Assembly: GCA_017562135.1 (NCBI GenBank)
Contig: QEYB01001208.1
Location: 558,001-622,000 of the forward strand
DNA length: 64,000 bases
Direction: 5' to 3'
DNA from: Dipylidium caninum
Taxonomy: Eukaryota > Platyhelminthes > Cestoda > Cyclophyllidea > Dipylidiidae
Positions within the stretch are counted from its first letter, which is position 1, and each line of letters opens with the position of its first letter. A program made the translations under genes and the position numbers. Shown here piece after piece: positions 14,001 to 29,000 of the stretch. The notes under the pieces are model-generated. The model was not told the origin of the DNA and made no database searches. It was given only the letters and a program-made list of their open reading frames with translations.

Positions 14001-17000
14001 AACGATGAGCAGGGGTGATTGGAGTTCCTGAATTAAACATGATTATGCGTATTCTGATGGAATTGAAATGAACGAGAGGTCGGATTGCGTATAGTTTATA
14101 AATTAACCTTGTTCATTGTTCACTTCCTTGACTAAACTTTACCAAAAAGCCGCAATGAAGAAAGAGACGAAAGGTCAAAAAACACAAAATCAAGATCAAT
14201 TAAATTAAAATAAATAAAAACCAACTTGCTCTTCCAATGTGGACGTCGAACACTGTTCAAGAGAGGGAAACAGGTAGAAAAAGGCGAAAATAAATGACTA
14301 TGGCGGAAAAGAAGGGGATTTTGATGCCAAGCGGCAATTCCACCATGACAATAAGCGGGTGTTACTTGTGAGAAAAGACACATTCAAAAATGGTGCGGTA
14401 ACACACGACGCATAATTCGAGTGGTAATTTCTTCACAGCATTTAGTCAGAAAAAAGAAGGAAAACTTACTTAATGCACGTATGGGAAGTTGACATTAGAG
14501 CAATTACGACTGATCTGACTAGCGGCACTAATCTCAAATATATTGCATATTACCAAGATGGCATCGAGTGGTCTACGACGAAACTGTTTTATTGGTGCAA
14601 TCACAAAAGCTGTGCAAAATCAGAGAAGGGCATTATTGAAGGTTCCACCGAACTCGAGAGCAAAAGAATTGGATAAGTGGAAGTTAAAACGTCATGGACA
14701 CATTAAGATTGCTCATTAGCTGTATCTCGAAACAACAGCCAGCGGCAGCACGGCGTTAAAAAATGTCTCTCGTGTTCAGAAAGACGCAAATTTGACAGGC
14801 ACTCTCGATACTCTAGGCTGTGTGAATCGAAGTCAAGTAGGGCATAGAGAGGACGACGAAAGGATAATGCATGGAAAAAAACACCAAGACCATCGTAAAG
14901 CAGATAGGCTGTTCCATGACGGTTGTGATTCAACCCCACACACCAAAACATTTACTCAGGATAAGATTTCTTGTGCGGATAAACGCAAAAAGATACAAGG
15001 CAGATACAGAAAACTACAGCACTAAAATAATATGTATTGGAGGAGGGTATTTTTAGATCAACATGACACATCAAACAAGAAAATTCCTTTTAGTAATTAG
15101 CTGAAAATTCAAGCATGAACTGCTTTTGATGAATGCGCGTATGAAGTAAACATCGGGAGGTAGGATTGTCGGCTTTTCGAATCAAGACAAGCGGGAACGA
15201 TTGGGAAAAGAAAGTCGTGATCGACAGCGAACAGTACGGGTACCGAATCAAAATGGAACAAAAGTCTTCGTGACTTTTATGCGTGTTTCAAGATTTCATT
15301 GTATCGCACAATGGAGGCAGTAGATCCGCGGGAGAGGAGCGCGCTTTTGCCATACCTGTCAGGTTGGCATTGACGTCGTCGCAACAGAGCTAGGGCTCCC
15401 GCCTTCCACGGTTAAACAATTGGAAGACTATATACAATACAAGTAGGACGTTGGCTCTCCATTTACCGCTACTTACCAGTGTATTATACAAGCGAAAAAA
15501 AAGGGATTCCCCTGTCCGCTCCTTGAACAGCACTAACTCGGGCCACTACGAAATTGTTGCCATTTGAATACAAGTGAGCCAAGACGTCCCTTGACCGAGG
15601 GTATGCATTTGAGTTAGACAGCGGCGGTTAAATTTGTGACAAAACTGACAACGACGACCGATGTCTGGGTGAGACGAGTAAACAAGGATGCGGCAGTATC
15701 CTCCGCGATCAGCACCGAACTACCTCATTTCCAGCTGATTCAGTTTTATTATTAATAAAAACAAGCAATATCTTCACTTGGGAGTGATATCTCGATTAGA
15801 AAGAATCACACAGGAAAATAAGGTTGGCAAAATTTTAGGATCTTGGAAAAGAGGAGGAGGGATGGAAATGTGTTTAAATATTTAGTAGTTCTTGGATAAG
15901 GGAGGTTTGTTGCTTACGTTTACCAATAAGAACGTTGTGAAGAAAGGGTCGGGCGGAGAGAGCAATTTGTAGCCCAACTAAACAGACTCCCGTGGTGACC
16001 ATCATAACGCAACCTGTGCCTCATGCTGCTTACGCAGGGGAAGCGTGTTGCAGAAGTTGCGCAGATGATATTCGGGGGTATCTAGGGCGACCAGAATCAC
16101 TAAATAACAGTTACATCTGCGTTTCATTTAATATTGATAGAAATAAGACAACCGACAGCCCAAAGTGGCCGCTAGAAAGCAGGGATTCAAAGAAGGCATC
16201 ACTCAATGCGTATACCACCTACGATTTTTTACTGGGTGAATTGCTTATAAGCATCCTGAAAGAAATTAACGAGACATTGAACATCATTCACAGAAACAAA
16301 ATAGGTTACTTTGAGTTCTAACGATAAATTTGGAAAATGCCGCTGCGTTTAAACCTTTGGTAAATGGCAACCAACCGCATGAATTGTGAGACCGTCATGC
16401 GCGACCTTGGGAGAGGAAGGGGGGGGGGGGGGAAGAAAGCGTGACATTTCCACTTTTCCATATCCCGTATGAAGAATACGTATAAAAATTGCTAATTAAC
16501 TGATAAGAGGAGAATATGAACAGTGTGATAGTGCAAAATACTGCGCACTCGGTTTAAGATCATATGGAGGAACCAATGTACCACCAATTCTAAATTTATG
16601 AGACTACATGAAGTTGTTTATAGCATTTTCGATCTATTCCCCCACAATATAATCCACCTTCTTGAGGTTAGCTCAAACACTCGTACGTGATTCAGAAAAC
16701 AAATACGAAGAAGACCCCTGCGAAGGGAATAAAGTAGGGGAAATGCGCTATCTCAGTTGAAGTAAGGCATGTCACGCCCAGAAGTCACAATCACTAACAA
16801 TCTAACCAATAGTCAAACGCAAAAAAAACTGGAGGTTACATCGCTAGGGTAAATCGACAAAAAACCACAAAAAGATGAAGTGTCAGTTCAGCTTAGGAGA
16901 TTCCATTGTTGCATGGCAAATAATAAGAGCATCAACAAAACGTAAAAACAAATTACGAGGCGTTAATTTAGGGAAACCGGTTCACTACCGGGTGATTTAG

Positions 17001-20000
17001 TATTATAATGAGTAAAAAAGGAGGTCTATGTGGAAGAACATAGGCTTACGCTAAGTTAGCATGGAAGACACCAAGCTTGTCAGAGCAGAAGAATGGATAA
17101 ATATTACTGGAAACACATCGCGCCAAGCAAACTGATAGAGATTCATGAAAACATATGTGTATGCGAAGGGGGCGTATAACTTGACTGACTTGAAGGCTGC
17201 AGCTAGTTTTGATGCGTCCGATGGCGTAAAACTCGCCGCGTAGTCCGAAGACGACATTGTAGATGTCGGCCCACAGGGGAAAAGGCTGGTCGCGGACAAA
17301 CGCCGCTACATGCACAGAGTGTTCAAGGCAGTTACTCCTCTGTCGTGAGGGGGAACAGTCACCGGAGAGGATTGGAGACATATTCTGGGCAAAAAAATGA
17401 CAAAATACCGGTCATTGAATGTATTTCCCATGGAGTTGGAGAAATTTATACCGTCTCGCATGGCAAAGGCCAGATTCCATAATACAAACTTTCCTCTGGA
17501 CGGAATCCCAACTCAATGCGAAGGCGTACATGTTCATAAATAGCCCAGTTACTGCCAAGGGGTTTAGTTCAATTAGCCTGTTCACCCTCCCCACCCAGAT
17601 TCTTGCAAATCCAGTAGTTTTTGAGTCTTACTTGAACCCTCGGCAAGGGAGTGTTAAAAGTCGTTGTTAAGGGGCGAGTGTCCAAGGTGATCAGAATTAT
17701 CCACTAACATGATTAACAGTGGCTACGCGATGTGATCCATTTGAACAATAATCGCGTATAGGTGTGGAAATATATCCCACCCATAGTCCATTTACATGGC
17801 AGAAGTTAGATTACACTCAGTCATGACATCAATCCCCCAGATGCTTTTCTACAACGCCGCAGATTCCTACCGTTTGAACAATTAAGTGAAGTATTAAATC
17901 ATCTAGTTGAGGCCTTAGCGTTTTGACATTAATACCCTTTAACTTGAACTCGGCCGACACGTATCACCACTCGCCTCAGACTATGCATGGTCTGGCTGCC
18001 TTAATGCAACCATGGATGGCAATTGACACTTCACGCATGATGGCAAATATTCTAGGGGAGGGGGGTAGAGAAGCAATTTGTTTATAGCCTAGTACACCTT
18101 GTGACATCCACATAAACAACTGGGAAACTGTCCAAATCTTGTGGTAAGAAGGAATTTATTTACAGATCCACCCCAGTGTCGCAGTATGTAAAACTATGAT
18201 TTCTGATGAAAGTTTTTCGGTTGACTGCTTGACCCTCATTTACAATCTAAGGTCACTTTGTACATATATAAAACGGGATGTTTCAGGACAGCCACATCTA
18301 ATGCTTTTCTTCAAATGTATCTTCGCATTAAACAGCCTGTACAAAAGGAAGAAGCAAGGGAGCGGTAAGTGACTTACGGTAGATTGGGGCTCCTTAGGAC
18401 AGGGCCAAGGGAACTCCCAAGCCTTAACTACGCCGTCCTCGGCGGCAGTTGTTACGGCGACAAGATCGGAGATGCGGGCGGGTCCGGGGGGCGAAGAAGT
18501 GGGCGTAGCGACCGGGGAACGACAAAAGCCGTAGGGTGACAGACGCACACTGGTCATCGGGGTGCAGTGTGCGCACACATCAAAGATCTTGCAGCGCTCC
18601 GGCAGACTCCAGATCTACAAATATATTTCAATCCATAAAGGACACGTAACGTCCTGACATCCACCACTACTGTGGGGTGTGTGTGTGTAATCCGGTTATT
18701 CGGTCATTAGCTGTGTAACACAGCATTTTGTGCCTTTTTTGATCTTCTAAACCCTTAGTCCTTCGACGCGTTAACTGGCACATCGAACATTTCCTGAGTG
18801 CTGTTTTAGGGGATGTGTTCAATAAGCATCCATTCACCCATGAAGGATTGTACCTTGTGCAAAATATAAGCAATACTTTTTGTACACACCCCTTACATTT
18901 CAAATAGAAAATAATTCAACTCCAACGAACGGAAGTTAATCGGCACGAAAGATGGCGACCTAACTAATTACTTCTGGGGTATACTTTAAGATGGCGTTAG
19001 ATGAGTGGTACTAGGGAAAGTGCTTGTTCAATGTTGTGGCCGAAATCATGTGAGGGCGATGCATTCATAAGAGAACAAAAGAATCTCTTACGACTTGGAG
19101 GGAAATGTGACTTACAGCTCCAGGGAATCAGACTGATAACAGTTGCGACACGAATCGCTGATAAATAGTTTTAGTGCCAGTATGTAGAATGTGGGAGGAG
19201 TCAAAAAGCACTAATGACTGGGCAGAATTATTTCATTATTTCAGGTGATAATGAATTCTATCATGTAGTAGTTGGACCGATCGTAAGGATACTACTTTCT
19301 CGAGTTCATTAAATGGTGTCACATATATGGGCAAAATTGTGGGAGAGACATAACAAACGCTTTTTTTTAGTAGATGGTGTAGCAGAACGAGGATACAGTA
19401 ATGAACATTCAATTGATATGAAAATATAAAATATTTGTTGGGTTCTCAGCATACAGCACACCACCCCCACCACCGCTATCAAGGCTCGTGTGTATAACCG
19501 CAGTTGGGGAAGAGTATGACTTCGGAGAGGGGTCATAAATCTAAATTTCCCCAGGAGGGCTCGGGCACGCAAACCTGTAGGCGCGCGACGGCTTAACCGA
19601 CAAACCGAAAGATGGCATGCATCCGAAAGCAATTATGTGCACCGACTGACGACACGAGGCATACTGACAAACGCTAGTAATGGAGCAGTGGGGCGCGAGT
19701 TCGGCGACAGGAGACACGCCTACCCGAATCTCCTTCCGTCAACAAATTACCAAAAAGGTAGATGGAGGAGCGAGATACTCTCACTGCGAGTAGACGATGC
19801 GATTCACGACGGTACTGACCAAATGAGACCTTGGTGCAGTTTAACAGTCGGATTAATGCGCGAAATAACTAATATTGTGAAAGGAGAGTTAAATGCCACG
19901 AACGGTTACTATTCAGAAAAATAACCAAGAGAACACTCAGTAAATCTCCAGGACACGCATTGTTGAAATGCGCAACAATCAGTTGGTATACTATCAATCG

Positions 20001-23000
20001 TCTTCATCCACAGCCCAAGGATGCAACGCCAAGAAGAACAAGAAAGTAATGCGAAGGTAAGTCGGTAGCAATTTATAATGGGCGACACGAAAGCTAGTTG
20101 ATCTTGGCTGAACGTACGATTGCGCGCCCGTTTGTAAGGCCAGCAGCAATTAGACAGAAGTTGCCGAAGGGTTGACTGTCCAAAGTGGTGATGGTGGCCG
20201 AAGGCGTACAAGGCAGGCAGAACTGCGCCCGACTTGATGCCACAATGGTCTCCGGTTTCTGCAGGTCCTCCACACTGTCAGGCAACTTGTTCTCGAAGGC
20301 CCATACCTGCGAAATGTTGCTGCAGCGGTTATGCATGGGTGGGTTAATGATGCAAATACCATCTAGGCAATTTGATAAGCGTGCCCCGAACATTCCTGAG
20401 ATAAAGCACATGCCAACGTCAACGAAAGAAAAGTTTTTTTTACATAGAGTGAACAATCATGAGTTCGCCAAGAGCCTATTGAAGAAAGATAAATTTTTTT
20501 GCGAATACACTAACAATGAAACCTTGCTGTAAGTTATATTGACCAGAAATTAAAACAGAAGGTTTCGTTCTCTCAAAGGTGTTAGCGAAGGCACTGGTTG
20601 AGAACAGTAGCTGAGTACTTTGTGTAGTCTGATCATCACGGCAAACGGTAAAACTCTTCACTGATTCAATTGCTGGTTGGCGACGTCCCAATATGATACT
20701 CAAATGCCATGAAAGAATCAAAGTGAAATTATCATATTTTCTGGTTGCCTCATCAAAGTTCTCAAGTGTTGTGTAGACGGATGCAAAAAAAGCTTTCTAA
20801 AATGACGTTTCAAAGTTGGGGAATGCACATGGATAGCTGTATTAATTTACCAAGCTGCTTCAACTGGTCCAGACCATAAAAAGATATGCCACGGAGCACA
20901 GGACAAGAAAGGAATGTGAGGTAAACAAGTGAGGCGTCATACCATTATCAAATTGTCGATTGCAGCGGCTACGAGCGGATTGTTAGGCGGAACCCATTCA
21001 TTGGGATTAACTGTCACTCGGGATTGATTGGGCCAGTGAATGAAGATGCACGTCTGGGCTACTTTGCCGTCGGTTAGTGCAAAATCCACCAGCTTCGGAT
21101 CACAGTATGACTGACGAGAGAAGAGAGATAACGACAAAATTACCCCTTTGGTGGCTAATTACTTCACTTTCATTCGAATATCTCGCAAGTATGTTTATAC
21201 ATGCATGAGGGGAGGGGAGGAAAGTTGATGCATTCGTGGCCAAAGCAATTGGAAGGACATCATTCGGCCTAAGTTAGGGTTGAAACAAACCAGGGCATGT
21301 AAGAAGAGGGAGGGTGGTGGTGGTGGGCCTCCATTCTCAACCGCAACAGCGGCTCTTTCACAACACTTTTCGTGTGAGTTTTAGTAACGCGACACATGGT
21401 AGAGCAACAGTAAAGAGCGTTGACAGAGGGTGAAAAAGGTCCCGAGTTTCATATGCTACATCCAAGAGGCTTGTCTAGATCGCCAATAAAGCAGGGAAAA
21501 GCTTATCGTTTCCCTTCCATTTGAAGAATCAAACAAACCGCCCACCATTAATCAAGACCGATGCAGACCCATAAAAATTGGCAAGTAGAATCGCTATATT
21601 ACTTGAAGCGTTATGATCTCCAAAGCAGAAAAGGATTAAGAGGAAACATTTTTGCGATTCCTGATGAAATCTATTAAAATTAGACTGCATTTAGATTTCT
21701 CAGGATTTACACAATTTTTAGAAAATCTATCAACAGCTATTCAACGGTAAGGCGGCAATGTTTAAAGCATTGGAAGTCCCATTAAGCACAAAAACCGATT
21801 ACCCCTTTTGGCTTATGGAAGAAGTCAGAAGGCAAGGGAAAAATGAATCGCCCGGATGATATGGAATAACAAAAAAACAAATGTAACCAGATAGGATAAA
21901 AATTCCGACTTCGTATTGGCTTTAATTTTTCTTATACGTATTTGTGCTGAGTTACCACAAGAAATGTGCAGGATTTCTAGGAAATAGTGCCCTTTATTAG
22001 TTTGTCGAGCCTCCCAAGATATCAGCAAAATAAACATTTAGTAAAGGCAACACGTAAAGTAGTAATAATGAGACTGTAGCATGTTGAAAAATCGAAATGG
22101 TTACTAATCACGAAGCTAAACGAAAAGCTAGAATACTACCGTAGTGGAGTCGAGAGGGGAACATTCGGGCCTGGGGCGAGGTGTCCGAGCACTCATCAGA
22201 GCAGAATAAAGAGGATTAGCCTTGAGAGGGACAGAGGACGCGATACACGCAACCCATCCGATCTCATCAAGAGAGAAGATCCACAGACGACCGTTAGAGA
22301 GGCCCGCGATGAGGAGAGAGTCGTCAAGAGAGATGGACGCAGTGGCAACAGTCACCTGGGCGGCGCGTTCACCCTGCTGGGCTGGCAAGAGGAGCTCCCT
22401 GCTCTTAACCAAGGTGAACTTGGCCTGCGACTGTGCCAGTATGGAATAGATGGTGAAAGAAATGGGTTTCTGCTCAACGCACGGATTGGGAACCGGGGAG
22501 AGGCCTTTGGAAACATGCCGACGTCTTAACGTCATCTCGTTGGCAGGGCTAACGGGAGCGGACGAGCCGAAAGAATCGGAAAAGAGAAGGCAGGTGCCGA
22601 GAGGTGAGAGCGCGATACACTGCTGGATGGCCGCTTCGTCGTCGGGGACATTCGAATCAACTGCCTGGGTGGAGGATGGCGATTAAGCATGGAGTGCGAG
22701 CATGGCGTGACGCTCGCTAAGAAAGTCGAACAATTGGCAAATTTGCTTACTCCGTGATATATCGTGGTTTAAAGTATATGCCGCACATAAAATTCCATAG
22801 ATTATAGAATACAAAAGGCCCAAAAAATAAATTAATCGGTGTCTCATGAGCGTTCACGAGGTTGACTTGATGCAACTCAGTGCAATGTTTTCGCAAAAGC
22901 AATCTTTTGTACGCTTATTAGATACTACCATGGGCAAATTAAATGGGTCAACTATTTTCCTGCTTCTCTGAACAGCTATCGTATTATAATTGTACTTTAC

Positions 23001-26000
23001 GTGATTCAAACTAGCCAGTTTTGCTAGAAAACTAAATAGGCATTTATTAGAAATACTTTAAGACAATTCTAATGTCCAAAAACTCCTCAAAATGGACAGA
23101 TTGGTAACGACAACAATGACCACGAGAAAAAAAAGGAAGGGGGTGGAAATCAAATAATTCAAAAGTTACACAATGGCCCATTAAAAAATAGGAATGAGCT
23201 CAAAACCTACCAACAAATTTTTAGCATTTTGAGGCTTTGCGCATACTAATAGCACCACTTTTAAGGAGTCACCGAGTCTCCGGTGCCATGTGTGAACACC
23301 AGTGATAAGTGACAAAAAGTCTGTTGCTACCAATGCCACGACCCCAACTATTGCAGCCCTGACATTCGCATTTTCCTCATAATTTTATACAAAATCCCCT
23401 AAAACCTCCCCTTAGTAGTCAACATAAGAAAAAAAGATGATTTAAAGTTGAGATATGAATGAGACTTATTATGAAATGATTAATTTCTGTAGTAAAAAAG
23501 GATTAAAGAAAGTTGACGTATCCACAACCTTGTGACTCATGGCGAAACAATTTGGACGGCAAAGGCAACGGCGACTGGTGCAACAAGTAAATGTTCACAT
23601 GCACTTTGCGCGATTAATTGCGTTTTGCCAGTGTGAAAAACGCTTCCAACTCTTTTAATTACTTTGACCGGCAGTGCCAGAGTGAAGTGACGATTAGGCA
23701 ATATTGAAGTTAAACGACGGTTACTAAGGCAAAAGGAAAACAAAAAAATGGAGAAAAGACTATGAGAAGAGGGTGAAAATTCCTTCGGATATCAAAATAC
23801 TAAAAAGGAGTTTGATTAAGAGGGTTGTTATAATAAAAAAATTCAAAGAGATGCTAGAGGGGTTTGCAAAATAAAAGTGACATTGGGTGATGCATTTGAA
23901 AACAGTTCACAAGTTGAGATTCCCAAAGGCTTCCAACAGTTCAGAAATTTGGACCTCGTTCTATATTACCGACAAAAACTGTGCACTTTTAGCAGAGTGG
24001 AAGGGCAGAGTGGAAGGGCTCATAAAATAACTCGTGGCATTAGAGACAATACCGGGGTTACAGCTATAGAGTATCTATGCAAAGAAAGTGGTAAGTTGTT
24101 CCTCCTTGCTAATACCCTTACGAATAGACCTTTTTGTGACTGTAAGCGAAATTGAAAGGCCTGTGAAATCAGGTCTTGAAACAAGGCATTTATCCCACTT
24201 ATTTGTTGTTATCTAGAAGGGTTAAGAATAAAACGAAAAAGAAAAGAATTCGACGGAACCACGTGTCACAAATTTTGCATCAGTGAATACGAATTTCATG
24301 GATATTATAAGGCAAAATATCGTGGCAGCTATTAAATGGGCCAAACAAATTAAGTTACGACCTAGCAAAATACAACATCACTTAACGCGAATTACAATTG
24401 TGGGCGAACAAGATTTGACTCGACAGAAGATATTGTGAAGCTAAGGAATTGTAGTAAAAATGTATGTGGTCTGCAATGAACAAAGTTTTGTAGAGCAGCA
24501 CACCTGACGGGGTGTTAGGGAGCTGGCAACCTGAGTATTGCGTCGGATCTCAAAGGAACCCGGCAAGTCGGCAAGAACGGTGGGTGCGACGGTGTAGATA
24601 GGGAATTCGTCTTCCTGAAGCACCGGTGAGGAACTTCGGGCCGCCACACCAACATCGCTAGATCGTCCCACATCAGTCAGCATCGGCGACGCCGACGAGA
24701 TGGGAGGTGAGAACGAGGGCGACTGGCCTCCTACCTCGCTCGGCACGTCAAAGAAGGCGTCATCAGCTTCCTCACCATCGTCATCCACGTCAATAGTGGT
24801 GAAATAGGAGTCGTCTAAACACGTGGTACCGAGGTCGCCTGCCATACTGGGGCGATTGAATGAACCACCTACACTTGGTGACTTCATGCAGGGATCAAGA
24901 GGGGGCAGATTGGAAACGCTACAACGAAAATTGCATTTTTGTTTTTCCAAAACAAACTCCTGTAGTCCTTTACTCAAATGTCAAATGCTAATTTGAATAC
25001 TCAATCACTGTCAAAGGCCTACCACTGAGCGCGCAAAACTTTAGTGGTGTACATGAAAAAGATAGGTGTCAAAACCCTTCGTTAGAATTTAAGTTATTAG
25101 GGAGTTGAAACGAGAGAGGTAATGACCTCAGTTCCCACAAATTCGGCCAGAACTTGGATGCCCTTATTACCCGAAGCTTTTATCCCTTTTTACAGCCAAC
25201 TAAGATTCCCACAAATTAATATCCAAATCAACAAGGACAGAAAGCATGATATTTAGGATATCATTAAGGATGAATATTGGAGTTGATCAAAACAATAAAA
25301 TTACTGGTAAATTGATGATTAGTAACCGCTTTTAAGCAACGCTCAGACCTCTTGAAGTGGTTTTCTCATTCATTCCCGTGGTAAAACAAAGCAGCACGGT
25401 TCTCTTCACTCAGTATAGTAAGTGTATGAAGGTGAAAAGCATACATCATTCGACCGTCGGCTCCGCAAGAAAGGCAGGACTGGTTCCCGGGTAGCAGAGA
25501 GATGGCCATTACAGCAACAGACGGTTTATGAACCTGATGAAGCAGAAAAAACACCATAAAACACAGCTACTCGGAATTAGGTAAGTAAGAAGTTTATCAG
25601 CAGACTTGGTGAGCGGCAACTTCGTAGCCAGAGGTGACGTCTAAGATGATAATTCTACCGTCAGATGTGCCTATGAAGCGTCGATTAATGGAGCGATCCT
25701 CACTCGGTTTCGTCCGACGCCGTAGCGATGGCGGGAGTGAGGAATAATCAGCCTCGTGGGCAATGGCGGTTATCCTGTCCTTTCCTGTTCGTGTGGCCCA
25801 CACCAGTTCTGAATCTGCACTGTTACTGTTACTAGAAAAAATTCAAAACCAAACCAATGGTGGTCTCGAGGTCATAGAAGGCAAGAAAGGAAAACGACAA
25901 TTTGTGAACTTTCTTTCAATGTTAAACACCAATTCAGTCACAGTATGCATGAGAAGCTCTTTAAGTTTCTAAAGACACTCCTGATGATGTTTAAGCTAAA

Positions 26001-29000
26001 GCAATATGCGGAGAAGCGACATTTTCTGAATAGTCATGCACAGGTTGAATGAAATAGGGAGTGGATGCACTATCAAACACAATAAATGCCAGTATCAGTG
26101 ACAATCCCAAACAATTTGTTGTGCTAAGTTAATGCGATCGCGGGGATCCATAGATCTACAGATCAAGTTATGTCTAACAACTGCGCCTAAACACAAAAAG
26201 TATAGTTATTTTTTACAACACTACGTGGACTAGAGTTTGTATGCTTCCAGACTCCGATTCACAACAGGCCAGAAAATATATTTGCCATCTGGGACGGTGG
26301 CTGTAAAGAGTGAGTCTATAGCCTACCTCCAGTACCAATAATACTTGGGAGGCGGGGGGAGATTGGCCTTGGAGGTAATTGCGTCCGAAGCTTTGAGGAT
26401 GTTAAGAGACTGTTGAAAGACTGCATTTTCGTGGGGGAACATTAAACCGAGTTGAAGGAGATCGAGCCCCTTAACCATGAGATCTTTGCGCGGCAGACGA
26501 GCGCCGTAGCGTTGGCGTTCCACTGCATCAGTACGACGGAGGGTAGGCGGCGAGGGAGAACTGTGGTAGAAGTGATAATGTCCATTGCAGGGGGCCTCTG
26601 CAAGCATTGCCGTGACCATCGCCACCGGTGCCCGACGCGTCCGGAGTCATGCTCTGCATTATACCGTGGCGCCCTCCTCCACCACCGCCACCACCACTGC
26701 CCATGTCACACAGCGAGCCCGGACGCGTTGGCGAACGTGCTCGTCGATGCAACTCACGCACCAGACGATCTGGATTGATCAACTGGTAGGCCGTTGTTTG
26801 CAGAAAATGCAGATACATGTGCCTGAAAAGTCACCAACCACTGAGTTTTCCACTTTGGTCTTACAGAAGTGATATCCGATTGCCAGAAAGCGAGGGAACA
26901 AAAGGAATTGAGCTGACAATCTCAAAGTTATTTTCATCGCTCTCGGCCGAATTTGACACCCGGATACCATAGCAGTGGAAATTAAAATCCGAACGATTAA
27001 AACTTGTTAGGGTTAGGGGGAAGAACATCACGTACCCGTACCCCATTGACGTGAACATCTGTAACATCAAAAATAGCTATTAAAAGTGTGTTAGTACTAA
27101 AAACTTGCAGCAACCCAATCTGTCTTGGTAAAAAAATATGAAGACATGGAAAAAGGACAATAGAGCAATAGAAGTCGGGAATTTTGCCCACGTCGACTAT
27201 GGTATACAACACATGCCGACAGTTAGGAAACACTGGCATATGTCGTTGCAATGATGTCTCAATCTTCTTCATTTTTTTACTACTCTCGCGTCAGGATTGA
27301 TGGTCAAAGCAGTTTTCTTGTTTGTGGTGTAAATACAATATTTGAGTAGAGAAGTTATTTGTTGTTGAAGGGTATACGCGAGGGTACGAAGCATAGACAC
27401 CTTAAGACTAGGCGGGTCTCCGCGTACACCAATTCGAGACAGGCTAATTTTGTTAGTTGAGCTCCTGAATAAGTGGGACTGTTGTACGTGCAAGGAATGC
27501 ACCCAGAGGTACGCGATTCCTTTTAATTGCCGTTCGGGAACAGGCCTTTGTGTAGCTGTTACAAGATTTTCTATTTAAAAATTATTACGCAAAAGCACAC
27601 TTTTTGAAGTGGTATTGCTACAACCTTGCGTTTAAAAGTTCAGCTGCACCGTGTGATGGTGTGAGAATTGCATTAACACCATACATCTTGGTGGTTTTAA
27701 TTGGTATATGCTAGTATTGGTGATTGAAGAACCTAAATTATAAAAAATTGCCCAAAAGAAAGTCTAAGGGTTCTGGTCGATATCTTTTATGAAAAAAATT
27801 GTAAGAAAATCAGTCGATCGCAGCCTAAAACAGCTATGGAGGGAAAGGGAGTGCAGACTAACCAGTCAGTAATGCGGTCGACCCGCTGAAAGACAGGCCG
27901 ATATCGCCTAAAGTCGGCGAGGACCGCAGAGGAGCCAAGGACGAGAAGACGCGCACATATAAACTGGAGGTCGGTTAGGAGATCGACGAGACCATTCAGC
28001 CGCCCCGCCTTAAGCATGTGCTCTCCCACCGAGCGGCAAAAATATGTGTGGATCAGCTTGAAGTCAGCTAATTGGTTCCACTGGCCTCCAAAACGCACCT
28101 TGTAGTTGTCAACAAATTGGCAATGGCAAATCTAGGAAGAAAAAATGACATTGTAAGTTAAAATAAGCTCAATCACTTATTTCCCTGTTTATGAGTTACG
28201 TAAGCGCGGTCTTTGTAAGTCAGCTCCTCAATAGACATCATATCCGTTGGTTTATGATAGGAATCAAGCACTTTCATAGAAGTGAAGTTGTATGTAGTTC
28301 TAGTGAAGTTCTACCGACGAGCCAACTGAATACATTTATCCAAGAAAGGAATTGTACGAGTGAGCGACCTGTTGTTTTTCGGTAGGAACTGTGGTGCGAA
28401 GGAGGTCCAATTGGAGGTTGGGAACGGAGAAGAAATTTCGCCCGCTTTCATCATCCCGTCTGCACTGAACCAGGGAAAAGCGATGCAGCCGCTGTAGCGT
28501 ATCCACTGCTTCCTGCTTTGCGCACGACCAATAAATCTCAAAAACCTAAAATCCATGCTTTAGCTATTACCATGATGTCACGGCATTCGCTAAATGCAAA
28601 ACACTTTCACATTGACATGAGAAGTTTGCATAAAAACGCCTTCAGTACCTGCGAAATGAGGCAATTTAAGGCATATAGCTTCTCCTCTAGCAGGCCAGGG
28701 AAGGTGTATCTTGGCCACAAGGGAAGGGACAAGCAAACAGGCAGAGTAGGCACGGCAAAAGTATGAAGTGGGATGTCGAACTTATTATGGCAATCTTTTG
28801 GACAAAATTTGGCGACATAAAACTAAAAAGACGTGAGCTTCCAATTTTAAAGGTATACATAAATACTCTCTTTTGAGTAAAGACAAAAAAGTTGAGGGAT
28901 GTAATTAAGGGGTAAAGCACTAAATTACGTAATATTCGCGAAATAATAATAACTGGTGCACTAGACGACCACAGACAAAATTTAACACTAATGAACTCGA

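Noticed and set aside
15992..16321. 109-codon plus-strand frame inside an Apaf-1 intron as a nested gene
   Set aside because: It lacks an ATG at its 5' end and shows no family resemblance.
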